Below are positions 34,287 to 42,585 of a stretch of 64,000 bases of DNA, piece by piece. Within the stretch, counting starts at the first letter, position 1, and each line of letters begins with the position of its first letter. This DNA comes from Eubacterium aggregans (GTDB lineage: Bacteria; Bacillota; Clostridia; Eubacteriales; Eubacteriaceae). Made by a program: the position numbers and the translations under genes. The DNA lies in NCBI RefSeq assembly GCF_900107815.1, contig NZ_FNRK01000004.1:1-64000 (forward strand). The letters run 5' to 3'. The notes under the pieces were generated by a model. The model was not told the origin of the DNA. It saw only the letters and a list, made by a program, of their open reading frames with translations, and ran no database searches.

Positions 34287-35720
34287 ATGAAAGAGTATTA
34301 CGAAAGCCCCCTCATTGAACGGTATGCCTCCAAGGAAATCAGCCGGATTTTTTCCGCAGATAATAAATTTTCCACCTGGCGCAAGCTCTGGGTCGCCCTG
34401 GCAGAAGCGGAACAGGAATTGGGGTTACCCATTACCGATACACAGATTGAAGAGCTTCGGGCCAAAATTTATGACATAGACTATGACATGGCCGCCAAGG
34501 AAGAAAAAATCCTTCGCCATGATGTCATGGCCCATGTCCATACCTACGGGGCCCAGTGCCCCGGGGCCAAGGGAATTATCCACCTGGGGGCCACCAGCGC
34601 CTATGTGGGGGATAATACGGACATCATTACCTATACCGAAGGCCTGGTCCATGTCAAGGGCATTCTGGTCAACCTCATCGCCAAGCTGACGGATTTTGCC
34701 ATGGAATACAAGGACCTGCCCACCCTGGGCTTTACCCACTTCCAACCAGCCCAGCTGACGACTGTAGGGAAACGGGCCACCCTGTGGATTCAGGACCTGC
34801 TCCTGGACTACGAAGACCTCTGCCACCTGATTTCTAATGTGCGCCTCCGGGGAGCCAAGGGAACTACCGGTACCCAGGCCAGCTTTATGGATCTCTTCGA
34901 AAACGACCAGGCCAAGGTGAAGCAGATCGATGCCCTGGTGGCCAAGAAGATGGGCTACAAAAAAACCTACGCTGTCACCGGGCAAACCTATCCCCGTAAA
35001 TTTGACGCCCAGGTGTTAGCCGTGCTGTCCGGCATCGCCCAGAGCCTGAGCAAATTTGCCACGGATATCCGCCTTCTCCAGCATTTAAAGGAAGTGGAAG
35101 AGCCCTTCGAAAAAACACAAATCGGCTCCTCGGCCATGGCCTACAAGCGGAACCCCATGCGCTCAGAACGCATCTGTTCCCTAGCCCGCTATGTCATTGT
35201 GGATTCCCTCAACCCCGCCATCACCCAGGCTACCCAGTGGTTTGAACGGACCCTGGATGATTCCGCCAACAAGCGGATCGCTGTGCCTGAAGCCTTCTTA
35301 GCTGTGGATGCCATCATCTCCATCGCCAATAACGTGGCGGGGGGCCTGGTGGTCTACCCCAAGGTCATTCGCCAGCATATTTTAAATGAGCTGCCCTTCA
35401 TGGCCACGGAAAACATCATCATGGAAGGGGTGAAGCGCGGCGGAGACCGCCAGGACCTCCATGAAAAAATTCGGGTCCTCTCCATGGAGGCCGGGGCCAC
35501 CGTAAAGGTAGAAGGCAAGCCCAATGACCTCATGGACCGTATCGTCGCTGACGGTACCTTCGGGATCACCGAGGCAGACGTTGCCGCCATTTTGGATCCC
35601 AGCCTCTATATCGGCCGGGCCCCCCAACAGGTGGAGGATTTCATCGAAGAGGAAGTCACTCCAATTTTAGAAGCCAACGCTGACCTTATTGATAAATCCG
35701 AAGTGGATTTAAAGGTTTAA
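34287..35720 (+). CDS. purB: Adenylosuccinate lyase
   Basis: A 477-residue enzyme of the fumarase/aspartase superfamily. It removes fumarate from SAICAR and from adenylosuccinate in purine synthesis. The family signature [11 protein letters not shown] (about residues 290-300) carries the catalytic serine; [10 protein letters not shown] and [14 protein letters not shown] supply other active-site residues. The last ~35 residues form the usual C-terminal helical part. GATAGGAGATATA precedes the ATG, and it lies 8 bases after the aminotransferase gene. A terminator follows. It is away from the main pur cluster at 57-64 kb. Confidence 0.95.
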   Translation: MKEYYESPLIERYASKEISRIFSADNKFSTWRKLWVALAEAEQELGLPITDTQIEELRAKIYDIDYDMAAKEEKILRHDVMAHVHTYGAQCPGAKGIIHLGATSAYVGDNTDIITYTEGLVHVKGILVNLIAKLTDFAMEYKDLPTLGFTHFQPAQLTTVGKRATLWIQDLLLDYEDLCHLISNVRLRGAKGTTGTQASFMDLFENDQAKVKQIDALVAKKMGYKKTYAVTGQTYPRKFDAQVLAVLSGIAQSLSKFATDIRLLQHLKEVEEPFEKTQIGSSAMAYKRNPMRSERICSLARYVIVDSLNPAITQATQWFERTLDDSANKRIAVPEAFLAVDAIISIANNVAGGLVVYPKVIRQHILNELPFMATENIIMEGVKRGGDRQDLHEKIRVLSMEAGATVKVEGKPNDLMDRIVADGTFGITEADVAAILDPSLYIGRAPQQVEDFIEEEVTPILEANADLIDKSEVDLKV

Positions 35721-35734
35721 TCCCATAAAATCTG

Positions 35735-35776
35735 AACACCCCAGAAGTGGAACCCACGCATCTGGGGTGTTTTTTT
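35735..35776 (+). terminator. Terminator after purB
   Basis: AACACCCCAGA pairs with TCTGGGGTGTT, followed by TTTTT. Confidence 0.9.
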
Positions 35777-35805
35777 ATATAGGACGGTTCTAATTTGTAA
35801 TTTTA

Positions 35806-35835
35806 TTGGCAAGTGGAGAGGCAGTGCAGTATAAT
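35806..35835 (+). promoter_or_regulatory. Promoter of the amidohydrolase-ade operon
   Basis: TTGGCA (35806-35811), 18 bases, TATAAT (35830-35835). This sits inside the longer open frame and argues for the downstream start at 35872. Confidence 0.7.
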
Positions 35836-35871
35836 GAAAGGAAGCATGAAGAGGAGGTAATAAAGAGCAAC

Positions 35872-37236
35872 ATGGTGAAACAGATATATTTGAAAAATGC
35901 CATGATCCTGACCATGAACGATCAAAATCAGGTTTATGAGCGGGGGGATATTCTGATTAACGGAGACCGTATCCAGGCGGTGGGCAAGGTGGACCCGGTC
36001 ACGATTCCTCTAGGGGCTGAAATTTTCGATCTCCAGGGGAAGTATGTCCTTCCAGGGCTGGTGAACACCCACGTCCATACCTCCCAGCAAATTAGCCGGG
36101 GAGTGGGGGATGATGTGGACTTTATGACCTGGCTCCACAAACGGATGTGGCCCTTTGAAAGCAACATGACAGAGGAAGATTCCTATGTATCGACCCTGAT
36201 GTGTTGTCTGGAGCAAATCCGCTGTGGGGTGACCAGCTTTGCAGAGCCTGGGGGGCAATTTGTCTCGGGGATGGCTAGGGCTGTGGCTCAGGCTGGGCTT
36301 CGGGCCAAGCTGGCAAAATCCGTTATGGACTGTGGCGAGGGTCTTCCGGAAATTTGGCAGCGAACCGCCGATGAAGAGCTGGACCAACAGGTCGAGGATT
36401 TGAAAAAATACCATAACACCGCCGATGGCCGGGTCCAGGTGTGGTTTGGCCTGCGAACCATCTTTAATAACACCGATGACCTCATCGTCCGGACTAAGGA
36501 ACTGGCGGATCACTACGGTGTGGGGGTCCACATGCACGTAGCCGAGGCTAAGTCTGAAATCGAATATACCCAGGCCGTCTATGGGGAGCCCACGGTTACC
36601 CATCTTAAAAAGCTGGGGGTATTGGATAAAAACCTGCTGGCGGTTCACACCGTGTGGCTGACCAATGAAGAAATCGATTGGTTCAAGGTGTACGATGTGA
36701 AGGTCTCCCACAATCCGGCATCGGCCATGCGGGTTTTAGGCTTTGCCAAGATTCCGCAAATGCTGGCTAAAGGGGTATGTGTCTCCATCGGAACCGATGG
36801 GGCCTCCTCCAGTAATCGGATGGACATGGTGGATGAAATGTGGCTGACATCCTTAATTCACAAAGGCTGGCGGCTGGATTCCACGGTGGTGCCCTCGGAG
36901 GATATCCTTCAGATGGCCACCAAAAATGGGGCCCGGGCCCTGTTGGATGATGACCTCTACGGCAGTATTGAGGTTGGAAAAAAGGCTGACCTTATCGTTG
37001 TTAATCCCCATGGACCATCCATGATGCCCGTGAATGATCCCATTGCGGCCCTGGTGACAGCCATGCACTCCAGTAATATTGAAAGTACCATGTGTGATGG
37101 GCGATGGCTGATGAAGGATCGGGTTATCCTGACCCTGGACGAAGAAGCCATCCTGAAAGAGGCCCAGGAGCGGGCAGAAGCCATTTACGCCCGGGCCGGA
37201 ATCGTATTGCCGGATCGCTATCCCGTTGTAAGATAG
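35872..37236 (+). CDS. Amidohydrolase (SAH/MTA deaminase or related)
   Basis: A 454-residue member of the metal-dependent amidohydrolase superfamily, subgroup of 5-methylthioadenosine/S-adenosylhomocysteine deaminase and chlorohydrolase-like enzymes. Metal ligands are seen in NTHVHTSQQ (about 63-71), HMHVAEAKSE (about 221), AVHTVW and GTDGASSSNRMD (about 306). Deamination of an adenine- or guanine-type compound is the likely reaction; the following gene, adenine deaminase, supports purine salvage. The ATG at 35872 is chosen because a promoter lies within the longer frame; GAGGAGG sits 14 bases upstream, a rather long spacing. Confidence 0.85.
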   Translation: MVKQIYLKNAMILTMNDQNQVYERGDILINGDRIQAVGKVDPVTIPLGAEIFDLQGKYVLPGLVNTHVHTSQQISRGVGDDVDFMTWLHKRMWPFESNMTEEDSYVSTLMCCLEQIRCGVTSFAEPGGQFVSGMARAVAQAGLRAKLAKSVMDCGEGLPEIWQRTADEELDQQVEDLKKYHNTADGRVQVWFGLRTIFNNTDDLIVRTKELADHYGVGVHMHVAEAKSEIEYTQAVYGEPTVTHLKKLGVLDKNLLAVHTVWLTNEEIDWFKVYDVKVSHNPASAMRVLGFAKIPQMLAKGVCVSIGTDGASSSNRMDMVDEMWLTSLIHKGWRLDSTVVPSEDILQMATKNGARALLDDDLYGSIEVGKKADLIVVNPHGPSMMPVNDPIAALVTAMHSSNIESTMCDGRWLMKDRVILTLDEEAILKEAQERAEAIYARAGIVLPDRYPVVR

Positions 37237-37269
37237 CTGATAATAGTATTGAGTATTAGGAGGTAGAAA

Positions 37270-39036
37270 TTGAACACACAATTGTTGGCAGTAGCAGGGG
37301 GACAGGCTCCTGCAGATCTCGTTGTAAAAAATGGCAAGCTGGTCAATGTGTATTCCCATGAAATTTATGATGGTGGTGTCGCCATCAGCGGGGATACCAT
37401 TGCCGCCGTGGGTGATGTTGATTATTGCATTGGTGAAGGGACGGAGGTTATCGATGCTGGGGGACAGTATATCACCCCAGGTTTCATCGATGGGCATATC
37501 CACCCCGAAAGCACCAGCCTGGCCATTCGTTCCTTTGCGGAACTGGTGTTAAAACACGGGACAACCGTGGTGATGACGGATCTCCACGAAATTGGCGTTG
37601 TCGCCGGCATCGAGGGGATTGAGGCTGTTTTGGATGAAGCCGCAGAAACCGCCCTTAAGCTGTATTTTGTGGTGCCCTCCCACGTCCCCTTTTCACCCAA
37701 TCTGGAAACCAGCGGGGGACGCTTTGATTACGACATCATTAAAAAGGCCCTGGAACGTAAGGATGCCGTAGGCCTGTCAGAAATTGTAGGGCCCTACGTA
37801 TTGGCCGGCTTCCCGGACCTCTTAGCATCCATGGATATGGCCAAGGAGATGCCTGGAAAAACCTGCCAGGGCCACTTGCCGGATATGAAGGGGCCAGCCA
37901 TGAACGCTTGCTTGGCAGCTGGGGTAACCACGGACCACGAAGCCCTGGGGGCCGAGGATGCCCTTCTTCGCCTGAGAAATGGCTGCCATCTGATGATTCG
38001 CGAAGGCTCTGCTGCCCGGGGCCTGAAGGACTGCATCACGCCCATTTTAGAATTGGGATTGGATACCTCCCGGGTGAGCATCGTCACCGATGATCTTCAC
38101 ACGGTGGATGCTGTGGAACGGGGACATTTGGACGATGCCGTACGGGTCGCCCTGGATGCAGGGGTGGATTTTGCCACCGCCATCACCATGGTCTCCCTCA
38201 ATGCCGCCCGGGCCTTCCATCTGGATGATGAAATTGGCGGATTGGCACCCGGACGCCGGGCTGATGTGAACATCACCACAGGCCCCGAGGATTTCAAGGT
38301 CCTCAGCGTTATTGCCGGGGGAACACCGATCTTAGCTCAGGGGGAAATGCTCGTCCATTACCCCGTGGCGGACCATCGGCCGTGTCTGCTCAATACCACC
38401 ACCCTGAAGCACTCCATTACCCCGGACAGCTTTAAAATGAAGGCACCAGAGGGGGCAAAAAAGGTGAAGGTCCAGGTAATGGATACCCTGCCCTGGATTC
38501 CCATTACCGAAGGCCGGGAAGTGGTGCTGGATGTGGTAGATGGGACCATCACCTGTGATGTCGCCCAGGATGTATTATACATTGCCCAGGTTGAACGCTA
38601 TGGCAAAAATGGCAATGTGGGGAAGGCCTTCATGGGAGGATTCCATATGCAGGCCGGTGCCATTGCTTCGTCAGTGGGCCATGATAATCACAATGTCATT
38701 GTTCTGGGGACGAATTTTGAGGATATGTCCGTGGCCGTCAATCACCTCATTGATATCGGTGGGGGGCAATGTGTCGTGGTCGATGGCCAGGTGGTGGCCG
38801 AGGTGGCCTATCCTATTTGTGGGCTTCTGTCCGATCTTTCAGGGGAAGCCCTGGCGGGAGAAAAGAAAAAACTCAATGCTGCCATCCACGATTTGGGATG
38901 TCCCATTGCCATTCCCTTTATGTTTTTATCCTTCATTTGCCTGGCAGCACTGCCCACCTACGCCATTACCGATATGGGCTTTATCAATGTCCTCACCCAG
39001 GAAGTCATTGATCCCATTTTAGAGGTTGTTGAATAA
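37270..39036 (+). CDS. ade: Adenine deaminase
   Basis: A 588-residue enzyme that converts adenine to hypoxanthine and ammonia. It has the amidohydrolase metal motif GFIDGHIHPESTS (about residues 75-87), VMTDLHEIGVVAG, a mid-protein DDLHTVD and the long C-terminal domain typical of bacterial Ade. Length is normal. Translation starts with TTG at 37270, with a perfect AGGAGG at 37258-37263 (6-base spacing). It follows the other amidohydrolase after 33 bases, so the two form a purine deamination/salvage operon. A terminator follows the stop. Confidence 0.93.
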   Translation: MNTQLLAVAGGQAPADLVVKNGKLVNVYSHEIYDGGVAISGDTIAAVGDVDYCIGEGTEVIDAGGQYITPGFIDGHIHPESTSLAIRSFAELVLKHGTTVVMTDLHEIGVVAGIEGIEAVLDEAAETALKLYFVVPSHVPFSPNLETSGGRFDYDIIKKALERKDAVGLSEIVGPYVLAGFPDLLASMDMAKEMPGKTCQGHLPDMKGPAMNACLAAGVTTDHEALGAEDALLRLRNGCHLMIREGSAARGLKDCITPILELGLDTSRVSIVTDDLHTVDAVERGHLDDAVRVALDAGVDFATAITMVSLNAARAFHLDDEIGGLAPGRRADVNITTGPEDFKVLSVIAGGTPILAQGEMLVHYPVADHRPCLLNTTTLKHSITPDSFKMKAPEGAKKVKVQVMDTLPWIPITEGREVVLDVVDGTITCDVAQDVLYIAQVERYGKNGNVGKAFMGGFHMQAGAIASSVGHDNHNVIVLGTNFEDMSVAVNHLIDIGGGQCVVVDGQVVAEVAYPICGLLSDLSGEALAGEKKKLNAAIHDLGCPIAIPFMFLSFICLAALPTYAITDMGFINVLTQEVIDPILEVVE

Positions 39037-39048
39037 TCGTTAGAATAC

Positions 39049-39082
39049 AAAAAGGCACTGCCGACCATGCAGTGCCTTTTTA
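39049..39082 (+). terminator. Terminator after ade
   Basis: AAAAAGGCACTG pairs with CAGTGCCTTTTT. Confidence 0.88.
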
Positions 39083-39279
39083 TAGGGGTGTAGAAAATTG
39101 ATGGATGGTATCACCAGCTCTTTTTCTTCATAATAACCATCCTTTCCGGGGTCATGGGATTTTTTCTGTGATGGACCCTCTTGCTTTTAAATTATAGAAG
39201 GGGATTCTTAATGAAAAGGAGAAAGGTACGATTGTGTGAAAAATTTTAAGAAAGTATCAATAAAAAAATAAAAAAGTAC

Positions 39280-39308
39280 TTGCTTTTTTTATATCACTCG
39301 TCTATACT
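39280..39308 (+). promoter_or_regulatory. Promoter of tRNA-Lys
   Basis: TTGCTT (39280-39285), 17 bases, TATACT (39303-39308), in an A/T-rich stretch. The bases between ade's terminator and here (39083-39279) show no gene. Confidence 0.7.
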
Positions 39309-39340
39309 ATACAAGTACCGCAAATGAGCGGTCGGTAAAT

Positions 39341-39417
39341 GGGCCATTAGCTCAGTTGGCTAGAGCACCTGACTCTTAATCAGGGTGTCCAGGGTTCGAG
39401 TCCCTGATGGCCCACCA
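39341..39417 (+). tRNA. tRNA-Lys (anticodon CTT)
   Basis: A complete cloverleaf: acceptor GGGCCAT with ATGGCCC, D-arm AGCTCAGTTGGCTAGAGC, anticodon stem CCTGA/TCAGG around CTCTTAA (anticodon CTT), T-arm GGGTTCGAGTCCC, and an encoded CCA end. It recognises AAG lysine codons. Confidence 0.97.
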
Positions 39418-39429
39418 TTTAGAAAATCG

Positions 39430-39461
39430 CGTCAGACCAATAAAAAGGTTTGGCGTTTTTT
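39430..39461 (+). terminator. Terminator after tRNA-Lys
   Basis: CGTCAGACC pairs with GGTTTGGCG (two G-U pairs), followed by TTTTTT. Confidence 0.75.
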
Positions 39462-39490
39462 ATTTACCATAATCGTGATATAATTAAAAA

Positions 39491-39553
39491 AAGGCGTATC
39501 ACCTGGCCGACTGGTTGCGTTAGCGGATCAGTCCCCTTGGTGGGAGGACGCCT
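39491..39553 (+). promoter_or_regulatory. Folded leader hiding the ribosome site of a small gene
   Basis: TATAAT at 39479-39484 puts the RNA start near 39491. AGGCGT (39492-39497) pairs with ACGCCT (39548-39553) up to the start codon, CACC with GGTG (39539-39542), and GACTG (39509-39513) with CAGTC (39529-39533). The GGGAGG ribosome site lies inside the stem. I do not recognise a known riboswitch class. Confidence 0.5.
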
Positions 39554-39679
39554 ATGATTCGGTTTATGATCAGCTATTTTATCTGCTGTGGTTTGCTTTT
39601 GTGGTGGCTTTACGTCGCTTCAAAGCTGACCGAAGCAGAAGAAAAAGCGTACAGAGAATACAAGGATTGTATGAATTGA
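39554..39679 (+). CDS. Small membrane protein, 41 residues
   Basis: A 41-residue open frame with one hydrophobic helix (about residues 4-22, including ISYFICCGLLLWWLYVA) and a charged tail (LTEAEEKAYREYKDCMN). GGGAGG lies 7 bases before the ATG. It has three cysteines. It sits between tRNA-Lys and a GNAT gene, whose start is 11 bases after its stop, so the two are probably co-transcribed. I recognise no family. The strong ribosome site, folded leader and gene spacing support it as real; function unknown. Confidence 0.6.
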   Translation: MIRFMISYFICCGLLLWWLYVASKLTEAEEKAYREYKDCMN

Positions 39680-39689
39680 GGAAAGATCA

Positions 39690-40316
39690 ATGAATAAAAG
39701 CGACTACATTATCCGATTGGAAAGAAAAAATGAATATTGTGAGGTTGAAAACCTGGTGAGAGAGGCTTTTTGGAATGTATATCGCCCCGGATGCTTAGAG
39801 CATTATGTACTAAATCAATTGAGGAATGATGCTGCATTTGTGAAGGAGCTGGATTTCGTTATGGAACAGGAGGGGCGCCTGATTGGACAGAATATGTTTA
39901 TGAGGGCCTTTATTAAGACGGATGATGGCAGAGACCTTCCGATCATGGCGATGGGACCCATTGGTATTTTACCGGAATTTAAGAGACAGGGCTACGGGAA
40001 AATCCTGTTAGATTATTCCTTGGAGCAGGCGACAAAAGTGGGATGTAAAGCGGTGTGCCTTGAAGGTAATATTGACTTCTACGGAAAGAGCGGCTTTACG
40101 CTGGCAAGTACCTACGGCATCCGATACGATGGCGTATCGGAAGGAGAGGATGCACCATTCTTTTTGTGCAAGGAATTGGTTGGGGGGTATCTTGATGGAA
40201 TCACGGGAGAGTATGCGCCTCCCTGTGGATATTGTGTCGATGAGAGGGAAGCGGATCAATTTGACAAGGCGTTTCCCCATAAAGAAAAGCTGAAGTTGCC
40301 CGGACAGCTCTTTTAA
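39690..40316 (+). CDS. GNAT family N-acetyltransferase
   Basis: A 208-residue protein with the GNAT acetyl-CoA-binding motif in GPIGILPEFKRQGYGKILLDYSLEQA (core Q-G-Y-G-K, about residues 104-108; longer run cited by key residues only) and the motif B-like LEGNIDFYGKSGF. The N-terminal pattern VENLVREAFWNVYRPG fits the YhbS-like subgroup. Its acceptor substrate is unknown. GAGGAAAGATCA precedes the ATG. It follows the 41-residue membrane protein closely and probably shares its transcript. Confidence 0.85.
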   Translation: MNKSDYIIRLERKNEYCEVENLVREAFWNVYRPGCLEHYVLNQLRNDAAFVKELDFVMEQEGRLIGQNMFMRAFIKTDDGRDLPIMAMGPIGILPEFKRQGYGKILLDYSLEQATKVGCKAVCLEGNIDFYGKSGFTLASTYGIRYDGVSEGEDAPFFLCKELVGGYLDGITGEYAPPCGYCVDEREADQFDKAFPHKEKLKLPGQLF

Positions 40317-40398
40317 AAGATTAACGAAGCGTGACTAAGTCCTTTGACGACCGTGTTATTCTAAGCTTATCCAAGAAATTAGAAAAGCGAGGAATACA

Positions 40399-41184
40399 AT
40401 GGTCGTTTTATTTTATGGTATTGCACTGTTTTCCTGCCTTATCGGAACCATTTGCGGCATGGGGGGCGGAGTAATCATCAAGCCGGTGTTGGATGCGTCC
40501 CAGCTTATGCCGGTGGCTACGGTCAATTTCCTTTCAGGGGTGACGGTGGTGGGGATGACCCTATGGAGTGTGGGGCGAACTCTGATAAAGGGGGAGTCCA
40601 TCATTGATTTAAGGATAGGGACGCTGCTGGCTTTGAGTGCTGCCGTTGGGGGATTGGTAGGAAAGGAGCTTTATCAGATGGTAGCCGCTGGCTTTGAAAA
40701 TCCAAATACGGCAGGTGGTGTGCAGGGGGTGCTGCTTTTTTTGGCAACGGGAGCAACCTTGATTTATACCCTTCGTCGGGCGAAAATTCCCCCTAGGCAG
40801 ATTAAGTCCAGGGGGATAACCCTTATCATCGGCTTTGCGTTAGGGGTGTTTGGAGCATTCCTGGGTATTGGCGGTGGTCCCTTTAATGTGGCGGTATTAT
40901 GCTATTTCTTTTCAATGGAGACGAAGACGGCGACCCAGAATAGCCTGTATATTATTTTGTTCAGCCAGACGGCCAGCACGGGCTATTCCCTGATACGGGG
41001 AAGTGTAACAGATTTTTACATTCCCATCCTCTTGGGGATGGTGGCCTTTGGGATTCTAGGGAGTGAGCTGGGGCGACGACTCAATGGGCGGCTGACTACC
41101 CGTCAAGGGGATTGGATGCTGGTGGGAGCGATGGTGCTCATTATGGGACTCAGTGGAGGGAATGCGGTGGCGTATCTTTTGTGA
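40399..41184 (+). CDS. TauE/SafE family membrane transporter
   Basis: A 261-residue membrane protein with about eight hydrophobic segments and the paired glycine-rich motifs of the TauE/SafE (sulfite exporter) family: GTICGMGGGVIIKP near residue 15-28 and GVFGAFLGIGGGPFNVAV in the second half. Family members export small sulfur or organic anions; the substrate is not known. GCGAGGAATACA precedes the ATG. A possible TTGACG -35 box lies about 50 bases upstream. It stands alone between the GNAT gene and an alcohol dehydrogenase. Confidence 0.85.
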   Translation: MVVLFYGIALFSCLIGTICGMGGGVIIKPVLDASQLMPVATVNFLSGVTVVGMTLWSVGRTLIKGESIIDLRIGTLLALSAAVGGLVGKELYQMVAAGFENPNTAGGVQGVLLFLATGATLIYTLRRAKIPPRQIKSRGITLIIGFALGVFGAFLGIGGGPFNVAVLCYFFSMETKTATQNSLYIILFSQTASTGYSLIRGSVTDFYIPILLGMVAFGILGSELGRRLNGRLTTRQGDWMLVGAMVLIMGLSGGNAVAYLL

Positions 41185-41266
41185 GACAACCGAAATATTG
41201 ACAGGTATAAACTAGCTGAGTTCCATTAAATTATTGTCATCCCCTGAACTTTTTGTGCAAATGAGT

Positions 41267-41272
41267 TATAAT
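41267..41272 (+). promoter_or_regulatory. -10 box of the alcohol dehydrogenase gene
   Basis: TATAAT with CTGAAC 17 bases upstream (41244-41249). It lies before a start at 41347 with GAGGAGGACAGC. Confidence 0.55.
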
Positions 41273-41346
41273 ATCATCAAATTAAACATTAAATCGTTGT
41301 GAGAATGAATCACTGTGAAATCATAGAGAAAATCGAGGAGGACAGC

Positions 41347-42519
41347 ATGAGCAAAATGGATGAGGTTCGCTTTTTCCAAGTGAAACCCGCAATCTTTTAC
41401 GGCATTGGTGCCATTGAAGAAATTGGCAATCATGATTTTAAACAGGTTTGTATTGTAACCGATGAAGGAATGGTCAAGTTTGGCCTTCTTAAAATGCTGA
41501 CAGATGTGTTGGATGCCCACGGTATTAAGTACCATGTTTTCGATGAAGTTGAGCCGGACCCCTCCACGGAAATCGTCGAGAAAGGCCTGACCCATATCCT
41601 CATGGAAAAGCCGGATGCTTTAATTGCGCTGGGTGGTGGCTCTGCCATCGACTCCGCTAAAGCGATTATTTACTATTGCTATAATTTCAAGAAAATCTTT
41701 TTTGAAGAAGATTATATTAAAAAGCCCTACTTCATCGCCATGCCGACCACCGCAGGGACGGGCTCCGAAGTCACCGAGTATGCGGTTATTACGGATAAGA
41801 AGAACAATACCAAGATTCCATTGACGGATATTTTGATGATGCCGGATGCAGCAATCTTAGAGCCAAAGCTCATTGAAAGTGTGCCGGCTGGGGCAACGGC
41901 AGCCACGGGGATGGATGTCCTGACCCATGCCATTGAGTCCTATGTTTCCACGGATAACAATCCCTTCTCCCGGTGCTATTCCGCTAAGGCCGCAGAGCTT
42001 GTCTTTAAGAGCCTGTATGAATGCTATACCAACGGCGGCAATCTGGAAGCCAAGGCGAGCATGCAAATTGCCTCCTGTATGGCAGGGATCGCCTTCAATA
42101 GTGGCGGTCTGGGAATTACCCACAGTATTGCCCATGCCATTGGTGCCCAGTGGCACATGCCCCACGGTCTGGCTAACGCCATTACCATGCCTTATGTAGT
42201 TGCTTTTAATGGTGGGGATCAACGGGCAGAATATCTGTACACCCGGCTTCTTCACGCCATGGGGATGCATCGTGATGCAGGAACCACTGCCGCGGCTACC
42301 CTGGTGCGTATGATCTTCAAGCTTTCCATTGATATGAGCATCCCCCTGACCCTTCGGGATAAGGGCGTAGAGGAATCGGATTTCTTAGCCAACAGAGACA
42401 TCATTATCGATAAAGCCATGAAGGATGTGTGTACGGTGACCAATCCGGTTAAACCCACCCGGGAAGAAATGGGTTCGGTCCTGGATATGGTTTACTATGG
42501 CTGCCCCAAGGCAGAATAA
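41347..42519 (+). CDS. Iron-containing alcohol dehydrogenase
   Basis: A 390-residue group III (iron-type) alcohol dehydrogenase. NAD-binding GGGSAIDSAKAI lies at about residues 97-108; PTTAGTGSEVTEYAVI is the family signature; iron ligands come from PAGATAATGMDVLTHAIES and THSIAHAIGAQWHMPHG. It reduces aldehydes to alcohols or the reverse, in fermentation; the particular alcohol is not determined. The longer frame from 41299 is rejected because the ATG at 41347 has GAGGAGGACAGC directly upstream. Monocistronic, with a terminator after it. Confidence 0.92.
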   Translation: MSKMDEVRFFQVKPAIFYGIGAIEEIGNHDFKQVCIVTDEGMVKFGLLKMLTDVLDAHGIKYHVFDEVEPDPSTEIVEKGLTHILMEKPDALIALGGGSAIDSAKAIIYYCYNFKKIFFEEDYIKKPYFIAMPTTAGTGSEVTEYAVITDKKNNTKIPLTDILMMPDAAILEPKLIESVPAGATAATGMDVLTHAIESYVSTDNNPFSRCYSAKAAELVFKSLYECYTNGGNLEAKASMQIASCMAGIAFNSGGLGITHSIAHAIGAQWHMPHGLANAITMPYVVAFNGGDQRAEYLYTRLLHAMGMHRDAGTTAAATLVRMIFKLSIDMSIPLTLRDKGVEESDFLANRDIIIDKAMKDVCTVTNPVKPTREEMGSVLDMVYYGCPKAE

Positions 42520-42533
42520 TTTAACGGTTAAAA

Positions 42534-42560
42534 AGCACCCGTCACTGCGGGTGTTTTTTT
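42534..42560 (+). terminator. Terminator after alcohol dehydrogenase
   Basis: AGCACCCG with CGGGTGTT, followed by TTTTT. Confidence 0.88.
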
Positions 42561-42585
42561 ATGAAACAGAAGGGAAGGAGGACCC

